Of a stretch of 20,432 nucleotides of DNA, positions 1 through 7,537 are shown piece by piece. The stretch is from Clostridia bacterium. GTDB taxonomy: Bacteria; Bacillota; Clostridia; Oscillospirales; CAG-272. Within the stretch, counting starts at the first letter, position 1, and each line of letters begins with the position of its first letter. The DNA lies in the NCBI GenBank assembly GCA_017408535.1, contig JAFQUL010000042.1, forward strand, positions 1 through 20,432, in the 5' to 3' direction. The position numbers were made by a program, and so were the translations under genes. A model generated the notes under the pieces. That model made no database searches and was not told where the DNA came from. It saw only the letters and a program-made list of their open reading frames with translations.

Positions 1-2
1 CA

Positions 3-827
3 TATATTCAAATCGATTTTTCTAAGATACCGGAGGATACAGCACAAATCGACGGAACAACGGATACAGTACCTGCTGATAAAGAACCGGAACCGGTTAC
101 AGAGATCAAGGACATATATGATCTGGAAATAGGCCATATCCCCGATGGATTTGAACTTTCTCAAAGTCAGGAGGATGTAAGTTTAAGAAATTACATTTAC
201 ACTAATGTTAATGAACCTGATGAATATTTAATTATTGACTTTTGTTTATCCGAATGGTCTGAATATTGGTTAGGTTATGATGATTCTGCTGAATATGATC
301 AAATAAAACTGAACGGTACCGACGCTTATATTTTCTATAATAAACAGGAGAAAACCGGGACAATTATGTGCGGCAACAGTGCATATTTTGTCAGCATCAC
401 TGGATGAGTAGAAAAAGATGAATTAATTAAGATAGCAGTAAATATAAGGGAAAAGGATAGCAACGGGGAGGAAGAACAAGATCAAGAGGTCAATGACATA
501 TACAAGTTTGAAATAGGCTATATTCCCGATGGGTTTGAACTTATGGGAGCTGATGAAAGTAGCACATATAGAAATTATACGTACTATAATAAAATCGGCG
601 AATATCTGAATTTCTATTTAGCAACATCCGGTACTACCGAAATTTTTTCAAGTATCGAGAAAGCTGAATGCGATAAAATTACTGTAAATGGTAACGATGC
701 GTATATTCTTTACTATGATTCAGAAAAAAACGGAACTATCATGTTTGGCAACAGTGTATATACTGTGCTTGTAAGCGGTGTTATAGAAAAAAACGAACTG
801 ATCAAAATAGCCGAAAGCATTAAATAA
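3..827 (+). pseudogene. Two-domain DUF4367-like protein, 5' truncated by the window and interrupted by an in-frame TGA
   Basis: One reading frame runs from base 3 to the TAA at 825-827, broken only by a TGA at 405-407. It encodes two tandem copies of a DUF4367-like domain. Copy 1 starts at 111 (DIYDLEIGHIPDGFEL) and copy 2 at 495 (DIYKFEIGYIPDGFEL), a repeat unit of 128 codons. Both copies keep the family landmarks: I-P-D-G-F-E-L near the start, N-G-x-D-A-Y-I in the middle, G-T-I-M-x-G-N-S-x-Y, and a closing E-K-x-E-L-I-K-I-A helix. The TGA falls between I-T-G and V-E-K-D-E-L, inside the end of copy 1. DUF4367 domains are usually extracytoplasmic, behind an N-terminal membrane anchor and sometimes on anti-sigma-like proteins; the N-terminus is outside the window. 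The downstream piece could start at the ATG at 543, but that lies inside copy 2 and has no ribosome binding site, so I read this as one gene with a nonsense mutation. Function unknown. Confidence 0.7.
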
Positions 828-892
828 TAAAAATACAAATCAGGAAAAACGGTAAAATACAGAAATCGGCATAATGACAATTTAATACGTTT

Positions 893-933
893 AAAACACC
901 TCGATAGATTTTCTTGATCTACCGAGGTGTTTT
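893..933. terminator. Hairpin terminator, probably bidirectional
   Basis: Arms 893-909 and 917-933 are complementary over 17 positions with one mismatch, around a 7-nt loop. The outer stem has AAAA on the left and TTTT on the right, so it could work on either strand. It lies 65 bases after the stop of the DUF4367-like gene. Confidence 0.75.
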
Positions 934-1313
934 GTCGGACGAAAAACGTCTGACGTCTGGGTAACTCCGACATAGCCTTTCACGGTGGTGGGGCTTACTC
1001 ACGTATTTGAGCACATTTTGAGGGTATACATCAAATTTGTAGGGACCGACGTCCTCGGCGGTCAGCAGGTTGCTCGGAATTTAATTCTGTATTTTACCTC
1101 ACCAAACCTACTTGCATTGTTTAATCTCGTTACGGGAAAATTTTCGTATTGGCGTATGCGAAACAGGTGTTGGGAGAAAACTGAGAGAATTTTCGTAAGA
1201 AGGTGCAACTGAAGTTCTCGAGTTATAGTTATTTATATGCACCCTCAAACCTCGGATGGTTAATAACCGCTCCGGGTATGATGTATATCTCTAAAACGCG
1301 ATCAAATCTGTAG

Positions 1314-1353
1314 GGGAGCATTCAGAAATTGCCAACGGCAATTCAATGCTCCC
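1314..1353. repeat. Palindromic intergenic element, copy 1
   Basis: The outer arms are GGGAGCATT (1314-1322) and AATGCTCCC (1345-1353). The inner arms are AATTGCC (1327-1333) and GGCAATT (1337-1343) around AAC. The same two-level design recurs at 1461-1499. Confidence 0.65.
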
Positions 1354-1460
1354 GTGTTAGGGTTTAATTCTGTATTTTACCCTGTAGAACCTCGGACAGT
1401 CGGGGACGCCTGTCCCTACAAGTTTGATATATATCTTCAAATTTCGAATAAACCCGGTAG

Positions 1461-1499
1461 GGGAGGGGCAAGAATTACCAACGGTAATTCAATACTCCC
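1461..1499. repeat. Palindromic intergenic element, copy 2
   Basis: The inner arms GAATTACC (1472-1479) and GGTAATTC (1483-1490) pair perfectly around AAC; the outer arms are GGGAG (1461-1465) and CTCCC (1495-1499). Compared with copy 1, the inner stem has a compensatory change (GCC/GGC to ACC/GGT) that keeps pairing, which suggests the fold matters. Confidence 0.6.
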
Positions 1500-1653
1500 G
1501 AGGTTCTGAAGATTAAAATACAGAATTAACCTCCCGTCGCTCTATGGGGCCACCCTCCGTCGGCTTTATCGCTGCCTTTCTCAGAGAGGGAATCTTTACC
1601 GGTTTGTTCCATTCGTGAGGGAGTACGGTGTAACATTCAAATATATTAAAACA

Positions 1654-1690
1654 AAACCGGGGTAACGGACTTCTTCCGCTACCCCGGTTT
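1654..1690 (-). terminator. Rho-independent terminator of the proC/SpoIIM-like/DUF624 run
   Basis: Arms 1654-1668 and 1676-1690 pair over 15 positions with one mismatch (core ACCGGGGTA/TACCCCGGT) around a 7-nt loop. Read on the minus strand it follows the DUF624 stop by about 14 bases and is followed by TTTTGTTTT. Confidence 0.85.
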
Positions 1691-1704
1691 ATTTGTTCAA
1701 AAAA

Positions 1705-2709
1705 TTAAGCATCATCACGGCAAATAGGCTCGCCGGGATCTTCTTCATCGTCGCCTTCGTTGAAATAACTGTATTCCTCTTCCTTGTAGTAGGGGTCGAT
1801 CATATATTCCTTTACCTTGGGATATGCGGCGTATGCCGCCAGATAAACGCAAAGGGAAAGACCGCAGATGACCACGACTGCCAGTGCCAGAGGAAGGTAA
1901 ACGGCAAGGAAGGAATAGGTCAGAATGATGATCGCGACCATGCCGAGTGTTGCAACGAGGTTTCTCCAGATACCGAGAAATGAGAAGATAAGTGAGTTCT
2001 TCAGTATCTTGAAGATGCTGAGCTCAAATGTAACGAGTATCTGGTACATATAGAAACGCATGAAGAAGTATATGACCGCCATACAGAGAGAAAGGATAAA
2101 CATCATACCTATCATACCGCCTGTCGCGGAATTACTGTAGAAGAACAGTATATCCCATACGAGCATTACGGAAAGAAAGGCATCTATCAGACCGAGAATA
2201 AATCCCTGTCTGAAGTTTCTCTTTATTGCATAGAAAAAGTCAGAGAGAACAGACACCGACTCACCTCTTACAAGGTTCCTCGTAACGTATGCACATCCTG
2301 TACATATAGGACCGAGGAGCAAGAGCGAGAGAAGGCCGAGAACGTAGAGCACCATGGTAGTGGTATTTGGAAGATGCGATTCCACCTGGACACCGTATAT
2401 ACCCCAAAGTGAGGATACGGCAGGGGAGGGCTGGTGCTTCATCAGACTGTATACCGTGCCGAACATATCGTAAGCAGGACCGGTCCTGAGAGTACTGAAA
2501 TATCCGGTAGCCGCAAGGAGCGGAAAAATAAGCGGGAAGTTTCCGAAAATTATAACCAGGTTAAGTGAGACGAGCTTTCCGAAACGTCTCGGCAGAGTCA
2601 TAAAAAAGTTGATAAAGTTAAGAGGGCGCTGTTTTTCCTTTTTTACTCCCTTACCGTCTTTTCCCGGACGGTAAAACATATTGAACAGATTGAATTTTTC
2701 CTTTGCCAA
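1705..2709 (-). CDS. DUF624 (YesL-like) multi-pass membrane protein
   Basis: This 334-residue protein appears to belong to the DUF624/YesL family of membrane proteins, whose biochemical role is not established. The family-like core is around residues 135-175: G-P-I-C-T-G, then Y-V-T-R-N-L-V-R-G-E, then D-F-F-Y-A-I-K-R-N-F. About six hydrophobic segments are visible (near residues 50-70, 118-140, 170-190, 198-218, 245-270 and 272-295). The C-terminus is very acidic (E-E-E and D-D-E-E-D clusters) and presumably cytoplasmic. It is longer than a typical YesL because of charged extensions at both ends. The start is a TTG at 2709 with AAGGAAGG seven bases upstream. It lies about 40 bases behind the SpoIIM-like gene, is probably cotranscribed with it, and ends at a strong terminator. 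Confidence 0.75.
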   Translation of the reverse strand: MAKEKFNLFNMFYRPGKDGKGVKKEKQRPLNFINFFMTLPRRFGKLVSLNLVIIFGNFPLIFPLLAATGYFSTLRTGPAYDMFGTVYSLMKHQPSPAVSSLWGIYGVQVESHLPNTTTMVLYVLGLLSLLLLGPICTGCAYVTRNLVRGESVSVLSDFFYAIKRNFRQGFILGLIDAFLSVMLVWDILFFYSNSATGGMIGMMFILSLCMAVIYFFMRFYMYQILVTFELSIFKILKNSLIFSFLGIWRNLVATLGMVAIIILTYSFLAVYLPLALAVVVICGLSLCVYLAAYAAYPKVKEYMIDPYYKEEEYSYFNEGDDEEDPGEPICRDDA

Positions 2710-2751
2710 TTTTTTATCCTTCCTTTGCTGAGAGAGTATGGTTTTGTTTAT

Positions 2752-3381
2752 CTAAAATATACGGTAATACAGAAGCTGAACTCCTGCGCTTACCGCTAAA
2801 ATACCGACGGCAACCGCTGCGATAAAAATATATTTTTTCAGCATTCCCGATGACAGTATATGCCCGGGTGAACAGCCGGATCTTTTTAGCTCGTGTGAAA
2901 AACGAAAAGCGGCTGACGCTGATATTGACATGGCTGAAAGGGGCAGAAGAAGCGTGACGGCAAGCATTAGGACCGGTACTGCAGATGCAGGTGTGATATA
3001 ACCGGAGCTGATGCTTATACCTACGGCGATCCCTGCGGTTAACCCCCTGTAAAACAGTATCGGCAAAAGACCGATAAGAGGGAATACGCACAGTCCGAAA
3101 AGAAATATAAGCAGGATAAGAGTGATATCCGTCTGTATTATCGACATAAAACCGCCGGTGACACCTGCCGCACCCTCCGGCAGCTCATAGGAGAGATACC
3201 TGTCAACCACCGTTCTTGCCATAGGGTTTGATGCCAGATCAAACAGTGCGCTTGCCGCCGTTCCGAGAAAAAAGGAAAGGATGACAAAGCACACAAAGGC
3301 GACTGTTGTACTCACGCTATTGGCGTGGGAATGGGAAGACGGAGAAAAATATCCCCTTGCGGTTTCTTTTACGGCGTTCAT
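2752..3381 (-). CDS. SpoIIM-like (DUF95) membrane protein
   Basis: I chose the ATG at 3381, giving 209 residues. It follows GGGAGG by seven bases, whereas the longer reading from a TTG at 3396 would read through that ribosome binding site. A short hydrophilic N-terminus is followed by a membrane segment (about residues 25-48), a soluble stretch, and about four more membrane segments. The pattern F-Y-R-G-L-T-A-G-I-A-V-G after a paired hydrophobic segment resembles the SpoIIM/DUF95 family. SpoIIM itself works with SpoIID and SpoIIP in peptidoglycan remodelling during engulfment, but many DUF95 proteins are not sporulation proteins, so I make no functional claim. It lies downstream of proC and upstream of the DUF624 gene. 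Family assignment is by overall pattern only; an unrelated multi-pass protein is possible. Confidence 0.55.
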   Translation of the reverse strand: MNAVKETARGYFSPSSHSHANSVSTTVAFVCFVILSFFLGTAASALFDLASNPMARTVVDRYLSYELPEGAAGVTGGFMSIIQTDITLILLIFLFGLCVFPLIGLLPILFYRGLTAGIAVGISISSGYITPASAVPVLMLAVTLLLPLSAMSISASAAFRFSHELKRSGCSPGHILSSGMLKKYIFIAAVAVGILAVSAGVQLLYYRIF

Positions 3382-3388
3382 TTTTATA

Positions 3389-3433
3389 CCTCCCAACAGA
3401 AATTGATATTTCCTTAAAATTCTATTTGGGAGG
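3389..3433 (-). promoter_or_regulatory. Inverted repeat able to sequester the ribosome binding site of the SpoIIM-like gene
   Basis: On the minus strand CCTCCCAA (3433-3426) is complementary over all eight bases to TTGGGAGG (3396-3389). The latter contains the Shine-Dalgarno sequence of the gene starting at 3381. The 29-nt loop can form an inner stem GAAAT-ATCA-ATTTC. The complementarity is seen directly; translational control is inferred. Confidence 0.45.
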
Positions 3434-3458
3434 AAGTATTATTATTACTTACCTTTGC

Positions 3459-4286
3459 TCAGATACAGTCTGAAAATTCTTTTGCAAGCTCCTCTGCACG
3501 AAGGGTACAGCGGTGCATAGCATCCTTGATACCGTCGGAAAAACCGTGCTCCTCCAGAGCGATCATTGCTTTTTCGGTCGTGCCCTTAGGTGAGGTGACC
3601 ATTCTGATCAGCTCGCTCGGTGTTTTGCCGGAGGTCTTTACCATCTGTGCAGAGCCTATTACGGTATCGCATATTATGTCGAGCATACCGCTCTCATCCA
3701 TGCCCTCGGCTATCGCACCCTCGTAAAGAGCCTCTATCATTTTGTATATATATGCGGGAGATGAACCGGTAACAGATATAACGGAGTTCATCTTGTCTTC
3801 AGAGAGAATAAAAGCTGTTCCTCTTGATGCAAAGAGACTGCGTACAGTTTCAAAATCCTCGTCCGAAACAAGGTCATTCGGACAAAGGGCAGTGACACCA
3901 AAGCCTACCAGCATTGGGGTATTGGGCATAGTTCTCACAATAGCCGCTCTGCACCCAAGACATTTTTCTATCGTGTCGGTGGAGATACCTGCGGCAAGAG
4001 AAATGAATACCTTACCGTCAGTGGATATCCCTGCATCCTTTATCTCACAGAGAACGTCTCTGTAGTTCTGTGGCTTTACTGCCAAAACGATATAATCAGC
4101 AGCCTTAACTGCTTCTGCGGCAGTTGAAGCAATAGTGAAGGGGTATTCTGCGTATTTTTCGTACTGAGAAGCGTTTTTGTCGAAAAGAGTTATGTTAGAG
4201 GGGCTAAAGCTTCCTGCGGCAACTATTCCGCCGAGTATTGCTCCTGCCATATTTCCGACACCTATAAATGCAATTCTGGTCTTCAT
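3459..4286 (-). CDS. proC: Pyrroline-5-carboxylate reductase
   Basis: This enzyme reduces pyrroline-5-carboxylate to proline with NAD(P)H, the last step of proline synthesis, in the cytoplasm. The 275-residue length is normal for ProC. The N-terminal Rossmann motif is G-V-G-N-M-A-G-A-I (residues 9-17), followed by V-L-A-V-K-P-Q near 68-74 and M-P-N-T-P near 120. The C-terminal dimerisation domain carries the family signature (S-V-T-G-S-S-P-A-Y, then G-K-T-P-S-E-L, then V-T-S-P-K-G-T-T). The ATG at 4286 follows a clear GGGAGGAG. A SigA-type promoter lies upstream at 4339-4367. The gene is divergent from hflK and leads a minus-strand run with two membrane-protein genes that have no evident link to proline. 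Confidence 0.95.
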   Translation of the reverse strand: MKTRIAFIGVGNMAGAILGGIVAAGSFSPSNITLFDKNASQYEKYAEYPFTIASTAAEAVKAADYIVLAVKPQNYRDVLCEIKDAGISTDGKVFISLAAGISTDTIEKCLGCRAAIVRTMPNTPMLVGFGVTALCPNDLVSDEDFETVRSLFASRGTAFILSEDKMNSVISVTGSSPAYIYKMIEALYEGAIAEGMDESGMLDIICDTVIGSAQMVKTSGKTPSELIRMVTSPKGTTEKAMIALEEHGFSDGIKDAMHRCTLRAEELAKEFSDCI

Positions 4287-4338
4287 GCTACGGTCTCCTC
4301 CCGGAATGATCGGTGATCTGATGTTTGTATTACAGGAT

Positions 4339-4367
4339 ATTATACCACAATAAACTGCCTAAAGCAA
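4339..4367 (-). promoter_or_regulatory. SigA-type promoter for proC
   Basis: On the minus strand TTGCTT (4367-4362) and TATAAT (4344-4339) are separated by 17 bases. The -10 box is perfect. It lies about 50 bases upstream of the proC start. Confidence 0.7.
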
Positions 4368-4435
4368 TTAAAAATATGAAAAAAGTTAACATAAATAATA
4401 TCTTTACTATAGGTCACGATTTTATGTAAAACTGC

Positions 4436-4464
4436 TTGAAAAAAACGTCATCTTGGAGTATAAT
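4436..4464 (+). promoter_or_regulatory. SigA-type promoter for the hflK operon
   Basis: TTGAAA (4436-4441) and TATAAT (4459-4464) are separated by 17 bases. This is a near-consensus promoter about 60 bases upstream of the hflK start. Another TATAAT at 4473-4478 lacks a well-spaced -35 box. Confidence 0.8.
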
Positions 4465-4525
4465 ATCTGATGTATAATTATATATACGTCTTCATACGTT
4501 TTTCGAGTAAAACAGGAGGGTATCA

Positions 4526-5500
4526 ATGGATATCAAGAAAATCGACGTTTCCGGCTTCAGTCCTAAAAAGATAAAGACAGCTACCGTTATTGCGGTGCTT
4601 CTCATTATCTTTATCTGGATAGCCTCGACCTGCTGGTATACTGTAAATGACAAACAGCAGGCGGTAGTTACCACCTTCGGCAAGGTGACATCAATCAACT
4701 CTGCAGGAATGCATTTTAAGCTGCCTTTCGGTATACAGAAGGTCGAGAAGGTAGACGTTAACGTATTCCGTAAGATAGAGCTTGGCTACAGGAGTACTCC
4801 CGACGGTATGGGATTTGAAACCTATGAAAAAGAGAGCAAGATGATCACTGGCGACTATAACATAGTAAACGTCGACTTTTTTATAGAATATAAAGTGTCC
4901 GATCCTGCAAAATATCTTTACAGCTCGGATTCACCCGAGGAGATACTTACAAACCTCATTCAGAGCCAGATCAGAAACGTTATCGGCTCTGAGGAGGTAG
5001 ACAAGATACTTACTACCGGCAAGAATGAGATACAGACAAGAGTCAAAGAGCTGGTAGCGGCAGAGCTTGAGGTATATGATATCGGTCTTATGATCTCTGA
5101 CGTCAAGATCCAGGATGCCGAACCGCCCACAGAAGCGGTAAACGAAGCCTTTAAGGCGGTTGAAACAGCTAAGCAGATAGCTGAAACCGCGGTAAACAAG
5201 GCTAAAGCTTATCAGAATGCAGAGATCCCCAAGGCTAATGCCGAGGCGGACAAGCTGATACAGAATGCAGAGTATCTCAAGCAGAACAGAATAAACGAGG
5301 CTACAAAAACCATAGCCCGTTTTGAAGCGATGTATAACGAATACAAAAACAACCCCGGCATAACCAGGGTCAGAATGTATTATGAGGCGATAAGCGATGT
5401 CCTTTCGGGAGTTAAGATATATATCGATTGCTCGGACGGTACAACTCAGAAGCTTTTGCCGATAGATAATTTCGTACAAGGAACAGGAGGTGCTGAATAA
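4526..5500 (+). CDS. hflK: HflK-like SPFH/band 7 membrane protein
   Basis: In bacteria that carry them, HflK and HflC form a membrane-anchored complex that surrounds and modulates the FtsH protease. This 324-residue protein has a short cytoplasmic N-terminus, one membrane segment at about residues 17-37, and then an SPFH/band 7 domain opening with D-K-Q-Q-A-V-V-T-T-F-G-K and G-M-H-F-K-L-P-F. A long Ala/Glu/Lys-rich helix (about residues 200-285, A-E-A-D-K-L-I-Q-N-A-E) forms the coiled-coil part. The ATG follows AGGAGGG. The stop overlaps the hflC start (TAATG), indicating translational coupling. Assignment to HflK rather than generic SPFH rests on the pairing with hflC and the domain order. 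E. coli HflK is longer, with a Gly-rich N-terminus that is absent here. Confidence 0.85.
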   Translation: MDIKKIDVSGFSPKKIKTATVIAVLLIIFIWIASTCWYTVNDKQQAVVTTFGKVTSINSAGMHFKLPFGIQKVEKVDVNVFRKIELGYRSTPDGMGFETYEKESKMITGDYNIVNVDFFIEYKVSDPAKYLYSSDSPEEILTNLIQSQIRNVIGSEEVDKILTTGKNEIQTRVKELVAAELEVYDIGLMISDVKIQDAEPPTEAVNEAFKAVETAKQIAETAVNKAKAYQNAEIPKANAEADKLIQNAEYLKQNRINEATKTIARFEAMYNEYKNNPGITRVRMYYEAISDVLSGVKIYIDCSDGTTQKLLPIDNFVQGTGGAE

Positions 5501-6399
5501 TGAAAAAGGCAGTAACTTTATTTTTTGTCATAGTTGTTGCGGTGGTTCTTATAATATGTGCATTCTCCGCGTTCTATTCGGTTGCCGAGAATGAGTATGC
5601 CTGCGTACTCAGATTTTCAAAGGTCATCAACACCGTTGACGAGGCCGGTATCCATTTCAAACTTCCTTTTATCGACTCTGTACGTGTTTTGCCCCGTACC
5701 ATTCAGCATTATGATATTCCTCCGTCAGAGGTGCTTACTGCCGACAAGAAGAATATGACAGTCGACAGCTATGTTCTTTGGTCTATCGATGATCCCCTTA
5801 CCTTTATCAAGACTCTCGGCTCTATCGGTGAGGCGGAGAAGCGCCTTGATGCAGTTGCGTATAACTCGCTCAAGAACGTTATGGGTACTCTTGAACAGAA
5901 CAAGATAATAAACCAGGATGACGGCGGAGAGCGTAACGAGATATATAAGCAGATAACCGAGGGTGTATCTGAGGTCGCTCTTTCCTACGGAATCGAGATA
6001 GTTGACGTTAAGGTCAAGCGCCTTGATCTCCCCGAGGATAACGAGGAAGCGGTATACAACCGTATGATCTCAGAGAGAAACCAGATGGCGGAGAAGTACC
6101 GTGCTGACGGTGAGCTTGAAGCATCAAAGATAACCAATGACGTTGACAGAGAGGTAAATATTATCGTCTCCAACGCATCCGCCACCGCCGCACAGCTTGA
6201 GGCAGAGGGTGAGCAGGAATATATGAAGCTTTTGGCCGAAGCCTTTAACACGGAAGATAAAAAGGAATTTTACGAGTTTATTATCGCTCTCGATGCACTG
6301 AAGGCATCTCTTTCCGGCGGTGAAAAAACAGTTATTCTCGGTGCTGATTCTGCCCTTGCAAGTATTCTTACCGGACCTGACTTCAATATTGGCGGGTGA
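5500..6399 (+). CDS. hflC: HflC-like SPFH/band 7 membrane protein
   Basis: This 299-residue partner of HflK has a membrane segment at about residues 4-24 and then an SPFH domain beginning S-V-A-E-N-E-Y-A-C-V-L-R-F. It contains G-I-H-F-K-L-P-F (about residues 49-56), I-D-D-P-L-T-F and an E-R-N-E-I-Y helix. The C-terminal part has the typical R-M-I-S-E-R-N-Q-M-A-E-K-Y-R-A-D-G-E motif, followed by an Ala/Glu-rich helix. The length is close to that of classical HflC. The ATG shares its A with the last base of the hflK stop. The 3' end overlaps the next gene through GTGA. The paired proteins should modulate FtsH, but no ftsH lies in this window. Confidence 0.87.
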   Translation: MKKAVTLFFVIVVAVVLIICAFSAFYSVAENEYACVLRFSKVINTVDEAGIHFKLPFIDSVRVLPRTIQHYDIPPSEVLTADKKNMTVDSYVLWSIDDPLTFIKTLGSIGEAEKRLDAVAYNSLKNVMGTLEQNKIINQDDGGERNEIYKQITEGVSEVALSYGIEIVDVKVKRLDLPEDNEEAVYNRMISERNQMAEKYRADGELEASKITNDVDREVNIIVSNASATAAQLEAEGEQEYMKLLAEAFNTEDKKEFYEFIIALDALKASLSGGEKTVILGADSALASILTGPDFNIGG

Positions 6400-7016
6400 C
6401 GGTATTGCTTACAGACGAAAAGATACGCAGTTTTTTTAGCCCTATGCCGCGTATTGCCTCGGAGAGGCTTATACTAAGACCTCTTAAACGAAGCGATTAC
6501 AGCGATATGTTCGAGTACTCAAAAAGGGAAGAGGTCACGAAATATCTTTTGTGGCGTCCACACACCGACTCGGGTTACACCTATGACTACCTCAGATACG
6601 TGGAGAAAAAATACAGAGAAAACGATTTCTTTGACTGGGCTCTTGAGCTGAAGGATTCAGGAAAGATGATCGGTACCTGCGGGTTTAATTATTTTGACAA
6701 GAATAACAACTCGGCAGAGATAGGCTACGTTATTAATCCCGCATACTGGAATATGGGGTACGCAACAGAGGCGGTCAGTATGGTAATACGTCTCGGCTTT
6801 ATTGAACTTGACCTGAACCGTATTGAGGCACGGCACATGATCGGAAACGATTCAAGCGGACGTGTTATGGAGAAATGCGGTATGTCCCACGAGGGAATAC
6901 TGCGGTCAGCCATCTATGTCAACGGTGAATATAAAACAGTTTCGGTATATTCTATTCTTTACCGAGATTATATAAGGTCACAGCTGAACACAGGAGAAGG
7001 ACAAAATGGCAGATAA
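6396..7016 (+). CDS. GNAT family N-acetyltransferase, RimJ/RimL type
   Basis: This 206-residue cytoplasmic protein belongs to the Acetyltransf_3 (RimJ/RimL-like) branch, which transfers acetyl from acetyl-CoA to an amine. Visible hallmarks are the opening T/S-E-R-L-I-L-R-P-L-K-R-S-D (about residues 17-29), I-G-T-C-G-F near 90, the strand A-E-I-G-Y-V-I-N-P-A-Y-W-N-M-G-Y-A-T-E-A with the acetyl-CoA-binding loop (about 107-126), and N-x-S-S-G-R-V-M-E-K-C-G-M near 150-163. The GTG start overlaps the hflC stop and has only a weak ribosome binding site, so translation is probably coupled. It overlaps aroK by 11 bases. The substrate cannot be read from the sequence; it could be a ribosomal protein, an antibiotic or a small amine. 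Confidence 0.85.
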   Translation: MTVLLTDEKIRSFFSPMPRIASERLILRPLKRSDYSDMFEYSKREEVTKYLLWRPHTDSGYTYDYLRYVEKKYRENDFFDWALELKDSGKMIGTCGFNYFDKNNNSAEIGYVINPAYWNMGYATEAVSMVIRLGFIELDLNRIEARHMIGNDSSGRVMEKCGMSHEGILRSAIYVNGEYKTVSVYSILYRDYIRSQLNTGEGQNGR

Positions 7017-7521
7017 TAAAACACTTTCGCTTATCGGTATGACAGGTTGCGGCAAGAGTACTGTCGGCAGAATAGCCGCAGAGATGCTGGGGTACAGATT
7101 CATTGATCTTGATGAGGCGATCTCAGAAGGAGAGGGAAGAAGTATTCCGGATATATTCAGCGAAAACGGTGAGATGTTTTTCAGAGAGCTTGAGGCAAAA
7201 TATCTTTCTGATATAGCCGAAGCCGAAGTATCTAACGGCGGAACAGTGATCGCTTGCGGCGGCGGTGCGCCTACGTATGAGAAAACACGCAAGGTGCTTA
7301 AAGAAAAAACCTACAACGTGTGGATCAAACGTGATCCCGACAGCGTAACACTGAATGAAGAGGTGCTCAGACGTCCTCCGATCTACGGTGATATAAATAA
7401 GTACAAAGAGCTGCTGAAGACAAGAGAGACCGTGTACAGCATGACCGCTCATACAGAAATTTACAACGAACAACCCGAAAAATGCGCAGAGGAGCTTTGC
7501 CGTCTGCTCAGTAAGATATGA
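7006..7521 (+). CDS. aroK: Shikimate kinase
   Basis: This enzyme phosphorylates the 3-hydroxyl of shikimate with ATP, in the chorismate pathway to aromatic amino acids. The 171-residue length is typical. The Walker A motif G-M-T-G-C-G-K-S-T is at residues 11-19. It is followed by F-I-D-L-D-E-A-I, whose aspartate normally contacts shikimate, the A-C-G-G-G-A-P motif (about 83-89), and an Arg-rich lid segment L-R-R-P-P-I-Y-G near 120-128. The ATG at 7006 lies inside the 3' end of the acetyltransferase gene with AGGAGAAGG just upstream. It stands alone, without other aro genes, in a run of housekeeping genes. Confidence 0.93.
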   Translation: MADNKTLSLIGMTGCGKSTVGRIAAEMLGYRFIDLDEAISEGEGRSIPDIFSENGEMFFRELEAKYLSDIAEAEVSNGGTVIACGGGAPTYEKTRKVLKEKTYNVWIKRDPDSVTLNEEVLRRPPIYGDINKYKELLKTRETVYSMTAHTEIYNEQPEKCAEELCRLLSKI

Positions 7522-7537
7522 CCCGAAAGGAAAAGAA

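Larger units (their letters stand above)
934..1650. repeat. Gene-free mosaic of short repeats and palindromes
   Basis: I see no convincing gene here. The stretch contains repeated modules. (a) The 14-mer TTCTGTATTTTACC occurs forward within 1081-1098 and 1363-1381, with reverse-strand copies at 851-864 (exact) and about 1513-1528 (near). (b) A module resembling ATCAAATTTGTAGGGAC occurs near 1030-1046, near 1300-1316, and inverted near 1409-1430. (c) Two related palindromic elements lie at 1314-1353 and 1461-1499. A segment at about 1525-1620 resembles the CCCTCCGTCGGC / CTCAGAGAGGGA intergenic repeats I recall from gut Clostridia; that resemblance is from memory. The pattern suggests nested non-coding repeats rather than one decayed gene. 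Confidence 0.6.

Noticed and set aside
402..410. TGA at 405-407 as a selenocysteine codon
   Set aside because: No selenoprotein context is seen, no SECIS-like hairpin is evident just after the TGA, and copy 2 has Val rather than Cys at the equivalent position.
985..1212. 75-residue open frame in the repeat region
   Set aside because: It starts with GTG without a ribosome binding site, spans repeat modules, and its protein looks like translated repeat rather than a family.
1693..1983. Plus-strand frame opposite the 3' end of the DUF624 gene
   Set aside because: It is a shadow of a well-supported minus-strand membrane protein gene and overlaps its terminator region.
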